Shown here one piece after another: positions 35,212-46,150 of a stretch of DNA of 64,000 nt; position 1 is the first letter of the stretch; each line of letters starts with the position of its first letter. Under the pieces are notes generated by a model. That model worked only from the letters and a program-made list of their open reading frames with translations, did not search any database and was not told where the DNA came from. The position numbers and the translations under genes were made by a program. Origin of the DNA: Sanguinoderma infundibulare (Eukaryota > Basidiomycota > Agaricomycetes > Polyporales > Polyporaceae); NCBI GenBank assembly GCA_032821775.1, contig JAVLRN010000007.1, positions 2,418,001 to 2,482,000 on the forward strand. The letters run 5' to 3'.

Positions 35212-36682
35212 TTACGCGGCCGACTCCCGCTCCATGCGCCTCCGTTTCCTTTCCTGGTCTTCGAAGATAAGTCGTTCCGCCGCACTGAGCTCTCTCTTCT
35301 TGCCATTCGTCTTCTCCGTCTCCGTTGACGCTGAAGCTGATGACGAAGCAGCTGCCTGCTTGAAAACGTTAGGGCGTTTCAAAGGATTGGAAGCCTTGAG
35401 CGGGTTCTTGACAGGCTTCAGGGCGTCGAGCTTGGTACCAGATGAAGAGGCCGCGGGCTTGGGGGCGAACGATAGGACGACCTTCTCGGTCGTCTCATCG
35501 CGTTTCAAGCCAGCCTCTTCTGCTGTAGGCGACTCTTCGAGTTTAGATCCTGAAGACCCTGCTTCGGCAGCCGCGCGCTCGATCTGCTCCTCTATGAGCA
35601 TTCGCTCACGCTGCTCATCCGAGACGTTCATCCGCTCCTTTTTCAGGGAGGCTTCCTGCAAAGTAGAGTATGGTTAACTGTCCTGATTCAACAATCGAAC
35701 GTACGGAACACTAGAAGCAGACGGAAAAGCAGATATCCCGAGGTGGTTCCTCGCCAGGAGCAGAACAACGATCCGATCCTTGTCCTGCCTGGGGCCTTGA
35801 CCACTTTGGCAACCCAGATTCCGGCCGCGCGTAGCAACCGGTGCACGGCAACTCAAGCAAGCGCACCGAGGTCGCTGCCTTTTCGGTGACCTGATCGTCC
35901 CTGTTTGCATCTTGATACCCGGAGTCTTTCCAGTTTCGTCATTGAGCCGGATGGCGTCATTACGGGCTTCCTCCGTGCATCCGCCACTGCTCGCGCTTGC
36001 GTTCAGCCGGCCGCCAGGTGCGGCAACGGCCTGCGAACGTGCAACGCACATGGCTACTGCGCAGCGATATGATGCCAGCGCCCCCACCGTACCTGGCAAA
36101 CCTCCACGGACATCGCCCTCGGAGCATTCGGCAGAGAACGAAAGAAGAAAAGACAGAGACAGGGAACACTCACCTGCTTCTCAAGGGCCTTCGGGCTGTT
36201 GTCTATCCACGCAATGAACCATCCCTTCTCCGTCTCATCCACCCTCGCCACACCGGTCCGACCCAGGTGCTTCACAAACTCGGTGAGGGTGACCCAGCGG
36301 GTGGCGTTCATGTGAAGGTGCTGCTTGTCCTGGATGAATTCCTGGTAGACCGTGTTCGCCTTTACGCGCTTCGTGCCGAACCGGCGGGACAGGAGCTGGA
36401 CAAAGTCATGCTGGAATTGGGACGAGAAGTCGGCGATGTGCTTCCCGGCACTCTCGCCGACGACGAGCATTTGCCGGAGGTGGGATTCGGACTGGGTGTG
36501 ACACTTGAACCCGTTCTCGTCTCTGCATTGTTTCTGGCAGATTTGGCAGTACCAGCGCAGCCGCTGAAGGCCCTTTGCCTTCATCTTATTGGCGAGGTAC
36601 TTTGGGGTGCCGACTGGGAAGGATGGGTTAGATAACGCCTCGTGCAATATCGGGACGGGGGTATACCTTCCGCTCGTGGCAT
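35212..36682 (-). CDS. KIN17: KIN17 DNA/RNA-binding protein (299 aa, 3 exons)
   Basis: Nuclear protein with roles in DNA replication/repair and mRNA processing. Exons (minus): 36682-36667 (only 16 nt, MPRAE plus one base), 36613-36174, 35655-35212; all in phase. The start gives MPRAEVGTPKYLANKMKAKG, the family's invariant N-terminus. The zinc finger is C-QI-C-QKQCRDENGFKC-H-TQSES-H (residues about 28-50), followed by the winged-helix K17 domain: LLSRRFGTKRVKANTVYQEF, HMNATRWVTLTEFVKHLGR, VDETEKGWFIAWIDNSP. After EKQEASLKKERM comes a charged C-terminal half ending in basic KRRRMERESAA. Vertebrate KIN17 (about 390 aa) has C-terminal SH3-like/KOW domains that are missing here, as in shorter fungal forms. 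Intron 2 is 518 bp, far above the local norm. It shares a 349-bp divergent promoter with ASK1. Confidence 0.92.
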
Positions 36683-37031
36683 CTTGGGCAGAAAACGAGG
36701 GTTCTAGCAGTGTGGGCAGGGAAGAAGCAGAAAACTGGTCGGCGGCCGCAAAAGCGTAGTGACGGTCGAAGTTCACAATGCGGACGCTGACGAGGGCTTC
36801 CACTCCCAGTGCGGCGGTACAGCGCTGCTGACAAATCGGAGCCTTAACCGTAACTATAAAGAGGATAATCTGAGTCTAAATGTCTATTAAGCACTTATTT
36901 CGCTAATTAAAACTCAGATTAAGCGGGCTAATCTAAGCGCTGCAGCGCGTCGCGTCGCGTCCCCGTTGCCGCGCCGTCTTGCCTCTCGTCCTCTGCCGAC
37001 CGCGCCTCATCCAGTACCATTTTACCCGCCA
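36683..37031. promoter_or_regulatory. Divergent KIN17/ASK1 promoter with an AT-rich inverted repeat
   Basis: 349 bp between start codons. An unusually AT-rich patch (36850-36935) contains TAATCTGAGT at 36866-36875 and its reverse complement ACTCAGATTA at 36912-36921, separated by 36 bases, plus a diverged copy TAATCTAAGC just after. The arms could form a hairpin or be paired factor sites. The motif is not one I can name. Confidence 0.45.
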
Positions 37032-39391
37032 ATGGCCTCGGAATTGAAGCCCATCGATCCAAAATCATCACGGTGGGAGCCGACACCGGACCCAGCCGAC
37101 ATTGTCGTTCCAGGACTCGACACAACGGCACCACCATACGACCAGATACAGCAGATCGAGCAGCTCATCACCATCAAGTTGCAGGTCCCTTTGCCTCTGT
37201 ATCTAACCCTTATGGTATCGCTCACAAAGGTGTCCAGAACATAGACGCGAACTTCTCAAAAATACAGCATGTGATGGCTAACAGGATACTGCCCGCGGTG
37301 AAGCGGTATGCTGTTGGAACGCAGCCAGTGCGGGAAGCAGCTAAGGTACGTTTATCAGCTCTCCTTTGTACCTCAAATGTGTCTTTCCTATTCCGCCAAG
37401 ACTTTGTTGCACTTCCAAGAGGGCGTTTCACCTCCAAGCATACATGCGTTCTTCCAACTCGTGCTTATTATCACTCGTAGTTCTGGACCACCTTCTACGA
37501 ACAAGCCGCCCAAATCCGTATTCCCACCTACGACGACTACAGCTCTGCACAGGAGCAGACCGAGGACAGGGAGACGGCAGAGGCAAGCCACACAGAGACA
37601 GAGTCGACGCCGGCCGAGTCCTCTGCAACCACTCACTCAGACTCGGAGTCCGATGGTGAAACGCCACACGAGATCTTTGACAGGACGCCGTCCGAGGTAT
37701 CATTTGCTCCCGCACAAGCCGCAGTCTCTTCCACGCCTGCGATGGCGCGATCACGAAACCAACATGATAGCAGTTTCGCCAGTCAGGCCTCAGAACCCAT
37801 GCCCTCGTGGAGCGCATCTCTCGAGTCCCCCCTCATGCAGCTCAACCGCGACATCAAGACCCTGGCCGAAGATCGTTCCATCGCAGCCCGCTCTACTTCG
37901 GCTCCCAGACAGCCGGAAGATTTTGACGACTCTCAAGAAGTCACCCAGCGCGCGATTGCTCCGGACCCTGTTGAAAACGAGCCGACACTGACAGCGACCC
38001 ATGCCGGCGACAAAGGCAAAGCGCGCGATGGCCCCCAGCCCCTCCTGCACAAGGTGCTATACAGGAACGCGAACTCGTCCAACCTGACTGCTGCCACGGG
38101 CACGACGAGTCGTACGACGTCGCCGCTTAGGTTTAAGCCAAAGACCCCGGTCCTGAAGACGCTGAATCCATACCTCCCGCCTGACAGCAAGCCGTCAGAC
38201 TGGAAGGGCGTCGTCGACCTCAAGGATCCGTCTGTGGCTAGCCCGCAACGGAGCGCGCGCAAGGTGGTCCCCGCTCCGTCGTCATCGATCAGATTTTCTG
38301 CGTACAGGCCGTCCGTGGCGTACACGGCTAGCGCGGCTGGGACGAAGACGCCTCCTCCCGGGGACGAAGATTCAGACGACGACAACTTTGGCATGTCGCC
38401 GCCTGTCATGACGGACTACGCACGCTTGCCCAAGCTGGGGAGGACGCCGAAGCAGGAGGCTGCGGCGCGGATCATGAAGGATCTCGTTGATGTCGAGCGA
38501 CGAGGTATCTTTGGTCCTGCCGGGGCCGCAGCGAAAGGGAAGGGTGTCACTGGGTATGGGACCGAGAGCAGCATGAGCTCAATGCCGACACCGCCATCGA
38601 TGACCCGGTATTCGCGACCGTCTTATGTGCCCCCTGCTGCTGTTGCTGCTGCGTCAGAGACGAGTGGCAGTGGCGTGGACGCCAGCTTGGACAGCATCAT
38701 GCGCAGGGTCGGGTTGAATGTCTCCGGATACAATTCGCAGAAGCCTGCGCCGGCGGAGCCAGCACGACAGCCGGTGTTCAGCAGTGCTTCGTCTGCTTCG
38801 TCTGCGGGGCCCTTTTCTGCTCCGTCGGCTTTCTCGACGACGTCATCGCTCAGCGCGGCGTCTGCATCGTCCGCACACACGCTCCAACCACCTGCGCCGC
38901 CACCGGAATCTGAACCATCGATCCACACGCCCCAGCCACTGCAATATGACGCTTACGACGACGAGGTGATCGGGCGCGGTGGCCCAATGGACGGTGATGA
39001 TTCGCTCGACTCGTTCGACTATGACGACCAGAACGGCGAGGCTCCGGCCGACTTCCTCTTCGCGAATCAGGATGACTACGAGGACTCGTTTGATTCTTCG
39101 ATGGGCGACGTGGAGGAGCCCACCGACGATACGGCGCCGCCGTTCATCGTCGGGGCGGGGGATGACGGGTTCGATGACTCTTTTGATGATGATGACGGAC
39201 AGTTTGATGGGGAGGGCGAGGAGGAGACGGTGTTTGGGATGCCGCCGGCGCAGCGGCTCGCGCAGCAGGGCCAGGGAGGGTTCAGGATGCTTGGGGAGGG
39301 CTTGTTGCAGGACACGATTGGGATCGGGCAGCAGATGGCGTTGGCAGGGAGAGTGGAGGAGACCCCGACACCGTGGAATGGGAGGGGTTGA
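37032..39391 (+). CDS. ASK1: DASH/DAM1 complex subunit ASK1 (723 aa, 3 exons)
   Basis: Subunit of the fungal DASH ring that couples kinetochores to spindle microtubules. Exons 37032-37184, 37238-37345, 37481-39391; junctions are phase 0. The conserved Ask1 domain is the N-terminal 100 residues: WEPTPDPADIVVPGLDTTAP, YDQIQQIEQLITIKLQNIDA, NFSKIQHVMANRILPAVKRY, VREAAKFWTTFYEQAAQI. The remainder is long and disordered, rich in Ser-Pro/Thr-Pro pairs (potential CDK sites, as known for yeast Ask1), with a conserved short helix YARLPKLGRTPKQEAAARIM at about residues 468-487 and an acidic tail carrying repeated FD-D/E segments. Yeast Ask1 is only 292 aa; the extra length is in the disordered part. 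Immediately upstream is the divergent KIN17 promoter. DSC3 follows 276 bp downstream on the same strand. Confidence 0.88.
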
Positions 39392-39667
39392 TATGTGTTA
39401 TTACTGCTAAAGTTATGAATCTTGTATGTACTCAGTGACAATTGTACTTGACTACTGCCAGGACTAGGATCGACCCGTTCTACTGAATCTGAGGTGAACT
39501 GATCAGCGTGTCGCGCGTCGATCACGTGTATCGTGCTGTGACGCAGCCGCCGCGACACTCCCGTCCTCTCCCGTCTCTTCTGACGACAACGAGCACCTCG
39601 CTGGGGACCTCCTGCGTATCCATACCCTACGTCTGATCTGTATTTGGCTATTATCCTCGCATTACAG

Positions 39668-40890
39668 ATGTCTACGGTGCTTAGTGAGAAGGCCAAGGGA
39701 AAGCAGCGGGCTACAGAGCTAGAGGAGCCTGAACCCGAAGTCCCGCCTTACAAGGATCTCACCATTCGTTTCACAGAAGGTATCCCGGACCTGACGGTAC
39801 AGGTCGCGGAGAAAGACACGGTGAAGGATGTCAAGAACAACGTAAGTTCTCCAAGGTCTCACGAACCCCGAGTCTTTACCTAATGAACTGCTGGACCTCT
39901 TAGATCCGTACTGCCCGTCCGGAACTCAAGGACAGACGGCTCAGGCTCATACACCAGGGGCAGCTGCTCGCAGACATTGCACAACTATATTCCCGAATAA
40001 CGTCGGTGCAGCAACGGAGGAGGAAGTCTGCCGCGGCGTCATCATCGTTCGGAGTGGGAAGTGGGGATGGGGACGAGCTGGATGGGGACGGGGAAGGGGT
40101 GGCGGACGAGAAGGCGAGCGAGGTCGGAACGACATGGCTGCATTGTTCTGTGGGGCCGCAATTGAAGGAAGGGGAGGTGGAGGATGGGAAAGTACAGGTG
40201 TGTACACGACCGACGTTCAACTCCGCTACCATCATTTGCGCTGCGATGGATAGCAGCTCTTGGATGAAGCAATGGACGCGCTCACGCGTGATGGTCTCTT
40301 CCACAGACTGCCCAGTTGAAGCCGTTGCGAGGGTTCGACAGGCTCGCCGCAGCGGGGTTCAGCGAGCAAGACATCGCGAACATACGCTTGCAGTTCCACG
40401 CGCATTCGGCCGGGGATTACTTGGACCAAGAATTCGACGACCAGGAAGATTGTGGGTACAACTTTTATCGTCCTCCTATGCATTCCACATCTTGCTGATA
40501 AATCGAACACAGTCGACGAGCACGCCAGGGTACTGGAAGAGCAGTGGATAGACTCGCTCGACGGGCCGAATAGCGACTTGTCGAACGCGCAGACCGCTGT
40601 CTCGTCTCTGCACAACGGCATCGTCCTGGGGTTCTTCTTCCCGCTTCTACCGCTGTTCTTCTTCCGTGGCCATAAGCCGGCCGTGTTTTGGGATGACGGC
40701 AGCGACCATGAGGCTATGGTCGAGCCGGTGTTCTCGTAAGTCCCTGTCGTGCAACAGGGGTTGACAGTTGGTATGATGGCGTGCTGACTTCTTTCATCTG
40801 GACAGGCGGAAGATGCAGATGGGCATCGTGGTCGGGTTTCTGCTGAACGTTCTGTTTGGAGTGTGGACGTACCTGTTGTCTGCTGTTTGA
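39668..40890 (+). CDS. DSC3: DSC E3 ubiquitin ligase complex subunit 3 (306 aa, 5 exons)
   Basis: Membrane subunit of the Golgi/endosome Dsc ubiquitin ligase, which in fungi triggers SREBP cleavage and membrane-protein quality control. Exons 39668-39841, 39904-40197, 40307-40451, 40513-40735, 40806-40890; all in phase. A ubiquitin-like domain (about residues 28-90) reads LTIRFTEGIPDLTVQV...TVKDVKNNIRTARPELKDRR, then LRLIHQGQLLAD. An inserted Ser/Asp-rich loop interrupts it before TTWLHCSVGPQL. The C-terminal DUF2407-type half has LKPLRGFDRLAAAGFSEQDI and EEQWIDSLDG. Two transmembrane helices close it: GIVLGFFFPLLPLFFF and MGIVVGFLLNVLFGVWTYLL. Exon 3 ends at a GTGGGT donor chosen because it restores EDFDEHARVLEEQW. 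Confidence 0.9.
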
Positions 40891-41925
40891 TTTTCCGAAC
40901 GAAGGCGTTTCGTGTCTCGGCTTTGGACATTCGTGCGAAAATGCGAGCTCATTGCTCATTCCGGTGTTCAAGCTGTTGCGCCGGATCGTGTTCGTTTCAT
41001 GGGTACGTTCGGATTGAAAGGTTTAATGTGACAAGGGTAGCTTATCTATTGACAGGTTATATGAGGGCGAAGATCATCTGTTGGCCGTCATCTTCTCGTC
41101 AGTCCAGATCTCGCGTTGGACCTTTGCAGCCGAGGTTGTGATGCGTGTGGCCTTCGGCTGTCCGTCACAGTGAGGATAACCTCCCGCGAAGCTCGACTGC
41201 ATCTTTGGAAATGCACGGGATGAGACCTCGAAGTCGATGCTTGAGAAAGACGGATTGTACGAACTGTCTACGTCATCTTCTGACCGTGGAAGCCGAGCGA
41301 CGCGAACAGAAGTGCGCTATTTCAAGGACCACGAAGTTCTGGGCGGGATCGCGCTGGTAAGAACCGCATGATGTCTGGTATGCACAACGTGCCATGTTTC
41401 GTCCAATGCGGTGAGTGAGGATGACCCTAGCAAGCTTATCTCTGTGTTGCTCGCGTTCCTCGGGTGGGCATCTTTCTGACGCCTTGCTGCTCATCGTGTT
41501 TTTTGTGTGGTTCTCTAGCCCTAAGGCTCTCCATCGGGCGAGTGCTTGCATCCCGTACAAACGTCCCGTCACGCTTGACCAAGCACGCATTGTCGAATGC
41601 TGATCGAATACAGCCGGTCGAATATGCCGCTGCAGGGCTGCACAATTACCTCTTTGTCCAACATGCGGGTCACGTTGACGTGTGTATTATGAATGCGCTT
41701 AGTATGTGTACTTGAGGAGGGCTGGTAATTGTCACTGGCGGGCGTCTATGGGCGATTAAGGACGGCAATGCGAACACGCGCCTTGCCAGAGCCGTCCACC
41801 TCCAAAAATTTTGGAGCGAGCTTCGTCCCTCCTCTTTGTACATATACCCCCTCTCTGACGACCCCCAGGTCTCCTCCCACTTCTCTTCTGCCCCTTGAAC
41901 GTGTTCACCGACGACAATCGCACAG
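40891..41925. other. Intergenic, 1.0 kb
   Basis: Between DSC3 and the importin gene, both on plus. It holds the DSC3 3' region and the importin promoter, with a CT-rich stretch just before 41926. No further gene is seen. Confidence 0.55.
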
Positions 41926-44900
41926 ATGGACCTCCAGACGCTCTCGAACCTCTTCGCCTCCACCTTCAGTTCTGATCCTAATGTCCAGAAGCTGGCGGAA
42001 CTCCAGATCCGCAAGGTGCGCAGAGCCATTCGTGTGCTAGATACATCAACCACGTCCTTGCTCATCATGGCCAACGCGTTTGCAGCTGGGCGGACAGGAG
42101 GGGATGATCTCCAGCGTCCTTCAGATTGTTGGGAACGATAACATAGATCTGTACGTGTCCGACGCGTTTTTTGTCCCCAGCGCATCTCATCCTGTGATCG
42201 TGCAGCGCGACGCGCCAGGCCGCGGCAGTCTACCTCAAAAATCGCGTCTACTCGTCCTACTTCGTCGACACCGTCGCCCGGCCCGACCAGGTCCCCATCC
42301 CTCAGTCGGACCGCAACAACCTCAAAGCCTCCGTCCTCCCGCTCATCGTAGCCAGTCCTTCTCGTGCCATCACCGTCCAGCTGGCCGGTGCGCTCAAAAA
42401 CGTCGTCGCGCGCGACTTCCCGGAGCAATGGCCCGGTCTTGCAGAAGAGGTCAAGAAGTTGCTGACTAGTGGCAACCTTCGCGAGGTGCACGCCGGCTGC
42501 GTCACTGCGCTCGAGATGGTTCGCGCATTCCGGTAAGTCATACTTGACATGCATCTAAGATTGGTCTGGACGCGTTTGGCTTGCAGTTTCCGCCAGAACA
42601 ACGAGATCCTCCCTAAGCTCGTCGACGAGTTCTTCCCCACTCTCGTCAACATTGCCACCCAGGCCCTCCAAAGCCCTCCCGCTACTACAAACCAGGACGC
42701 GCCCACCCTCCTCCACCTCATCCTCAAGACCTACTCGACTTCCATTATCCTCGAGCTCAGCAAACACCAGCAGAGCTCTGAATCCCTCGTTCCTTGGGGC
42801 CGTCTCCTTTTCCAGGTTGTGCAGCTTCCGATCCCCAAGGATGTTGTTCCCGACGACGAGGACGAGCGCGAACGCTCGGAATGGTGGAAGGCAAAGAAGT
42901 GGGCCTACAAGATCCTCGGCAGGCTCTTCCACCGCTTCGGGAACCCGTCCCAGCTTCCGAGTAGCCTTCAGAAGGACTACGGCCCGTTCGCGCAGCACTT
43001 CGTGACTAGCTTTGCTCCCGAGATCTTCAAGATCTACCTCGAGCAGATTCAACTGTACGTTTCGGGGACGGCCTGGCTGTCCAAGAAGTGCCAGTACAGG
43101 GTCTTCACGTTCTTCACGGAGTGGTACGTCCCCTGTAGCTTCTGTGGAGTTCAGTTTAGAGTTCAACTATTTGAGTAGTGTGAAGCCCAAGTCGACTTGG
43201 GCACTTCTCAAGCCGCACTTCCAGGATCTCATCTCGAACTACATCTACCCCCAGCTTTCGTTCAATCCTACGAAACAGGAGCAGTGGCAGACCGATCCCA
43301 TTGAGTTTGTCCGTACTTCTGTTGGTGGGTTAATGTCTCAGAATTCAACTACACGACGTTTGTATTGATCCGAAGCATCAGACGAGTACGAAGTCTTCGA
43401 CAGCCCCGTCTCCGCCGCCACCACTTTCCTTTTCTCTCTCGCAAGCAATAGGACGAAGACGACCTTCCTGCCCACTCTCGGTTTCATTCAGCAGATTCTC
43501 CAGGCGTGCGTATTTCATATACTGTCCTATTGTCGCTTGAATTGACTCAGGAGTGTCGTTGGTGAAACAGCAAGCCCGCTGCGCCCCAACGCTATGGTGC
43601 ACTCAACATGGCTGCCGCTCTCGGCCCCTTCATGATGCGCCATCCCGATGTCAAGGGCAGCATGCAGCAGTTCATCATCCAGAATGTATTCCCTGAGTTG
43701 GCCTCACCTGAGCCATACATGCGCGCGATCGCGTGTGAGGTGCTCGGGACCGCGAAGAAGTCCGGCTTCAAGTTCACGAACAAGGAGGCCCTTCAGCAGG
43801 CGCTCGCAGCCGTCGCGGGCCTCATTGACGACCCCGAGCTCCCAGTTCGCGTCCATGCGACGCTGGCCCTGACCGAGATGGTCACCAACTCGGTGTTTGG
43901 TATGTTGTGTATGCGCGGCAGGGTTTGGTGCCATGCTAACTGTTGCTTCTAGTCAAGGAGACGGTTGCTCCTCAAGTCGGCAAGGTCATTCAGAGTACGC
44001 GGATTCGTTGTCCTGATGTGTTTTTGTGCTGACGTACGTGCCTTCTTCAGCTCTGCTCAAGTTGTCCGAGGAGACCGACCTCGACATTCTCAACGGAAGC
44101 ATGGAGAGTCTGGTTGAGACATACCAGACCGAGCTTCTTCCTGTGGCCGCTGAGCTCACCGCTCGCCTTGTGAGTTGGGCTCGTTTTAATACGTTTCTCC
44201 GTTGACTGAACACTTGCACAGTGCGAGACGTACGTCCGCCTTGCGCGCGAGAGCCAGAACGCGGACGAGAACGATGGGCACGCGATAGAGCTCGAGGTGC
44301 TAATGGAGAGCGATAGCGGTACCGAGGACAAGACGTTCGCCGCGATGGGCGTTGCGAAGACAATTGCGACGGTCGTCAACGCGGTAGACTCGAACCAGGA
44401 GATCCTCGCGCAGGTGCAGGAGATCATCATCCCGATCGTGAAGCTCACGCTCGAAGCGAGGCTGCTCGACCTGTTCGACAACATGTACGACCTCGTCGAC
44501 ATGCTGACGTTCAAGACGAGAAACATCTCGCCGAACATGTGGCCCGTGTTCGAGCTGACGTACAAACTGTTCAAGAGCGACGCCGTTGACTTCTTGGATG
44601 GTCTGTCTCGCCTTTCTATTGCTGAAGTCGAAACTGTTACTGACGCGCATGGTCGTGCGCAGAGATGCTGCCCTCGCTCGACAACTTTGTCTCGTTCGGT
44701 GTCGACATCTTCAAGTCGCGCCCCGACTACTGCCAGATGGTCCTCGACATCTACCAGACCTCGATCACGAGCGACCACCTGGGCGAGAACGACGCCGTGA
44801 ATGGCTGCAAGCTCGCCGAGTCCCTGCTGCTCAACCTCCGCGGCTCCGTCGACGATGCGCTTCAGCCCATCATCGCGACCGCGCTGCCGGTGATCGACAA

Positions 44901-45810
44901 GGCCGAGACGAACGCGCTCAAGCTCGCGACGCTCAACGTCGTCGTCAACGCGCTCCTCTACAACCCTGCCGCGGCGCTCCACATCCTCGACCAGGCAGGG
45001 CCAGGGGCGGCCCGGACGTTCTTCGACAAGTGGTTCGCGGCGATCGGCGTCGAGTCGCGTCTGCCGCGCGTGCACGACAAGAAGCTGAGCGTCGTCGCAC
45101 TCTGCGCGCTCATGGAGATGGACCCCGGCGCGATCCCGCAGTCGGTGCAGGAGGGCTTCCCGGGAATTGTCTCGGGCGCGCTGAAGCTGTTCCAGGAGTA
45201 CCCCAAGGCCGTCCAGGGTGAGTGACAATCTTCAGCCGCCGGAATTGATGACGATCGTTGACATTTTGGGATGGTTGTAGCCCGTAAAGAGCTCGAGGAG
45301 GCATTCCAGGAGGGCGACGATGAGGACGATGAGGATGACGACTCCAAGTTCCTCAACATGAACGAAGAGGATGGTGCGTTCCCCAACACACTGTTCCATC
45401 CATGAGGTCGAGATGCTTACGGTCGTTTCACAGACGACGTCTGGGACGAGGACTCTGCGTACGCCGAGATGCTCGCGAACGAGAGCGCGCGCCTGCGCGA
45501 GAAGTCCGCGAAGCAGGCCAACGGCGAGGACCTCTCAGATGACGAGGAGGAGGACATCGAGGAGGAGCTCGGCTACATCAGCCCGCTAGACACCGTCGAC
45601 CCGTACATCACCTTCAAGCAGGCGTTGACGAGTACGTGTTTTTACCGCTGTTGGGATTGGGGTGCCGGTCTGACTCTCCCCGCAGCGTTCCAGATGAAGA
45701 ACGGCAACGGCTACCAGATCGCGACGACCTCGCTCACGCCCGAGCTCCAGACCTTCCTCATGGACGTCATGCGCCTCGCGGACTCGCACGCTGCCGCCCC
45801 TCCTGCGTAG
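41926..45810 (+). CDS. Importin-7/8 type karyopherin (Sxm1/Nmd5 family; 1042 aa, 14 exons)
   Basis: Nuclear import receptor of the importin-beta superfamily. Exons 41926-42015, 42086-42150, 42206-42532, 42587-43123, 43179-43324, 43382-43505, 43571-43899, 43953-43994, 44051-44169, 44222-44600, 44663-45217, 45281-45373, 45434-45631, 45686-45810. All join in phase, and the length equals human IPO7 (1038 aa). The N-terminal Ran-binding HEAT region starts MDLQTLSNLFASTFSSDPNV, with LQIVGNDNIDL, ATRQAAAVYLKNRV and FPEQWPGLAEEVKKLL. The central part has KYALNM-like YGALNMAAALGPFMMRHPD and HATLALTEMV. Near the C-terminus an acidic block (DDEDDEDDDSKF...EEDDDVWDED) precedes YISPLDTVDPYITFKQAL, both typical of this subfamily. 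Yeast has two paralogues, so I do not choose between SXM1 and NMD5. Exon 10 ends at a GTCTGT donor. Confidence 0.92.
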
Positions 45811-46150
45811 ACGACTCGGATCCTGTGCTCTCGCCTCTGTCGGTTTGTTGTTATTGATGACTCTGATCTCGATCTCGTCGTTCTTGCTCTCGATCGTTCG
45901 TCTGCATCTCCTACATATTACCGCATTGTTGCCTTAGTTGTAATCTCACGCATCTCGGCTTCCAGCCAGCATCTTGAAGAATTTGGAGGAGGGGGCGGCA
46001 TACAGTACGAGGTGTGGCATACTACATGTATCGCTCGATATCTTTCACATGGGACGGTGGGCGGAGAGAGGTGTACTACGACCCCACATATGATGATGTA
46101 CATGAATGATGATGACCTGTTTACGTTGCCTTCAAGTTGCGCGAGTCGAT
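45811..46150. other. Convergent spacer
   Basis: 340 bp between the 3' ends of the importin gene (plus) and sulfite oxidase (minus). No gene is present. Confidence 0.6.
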
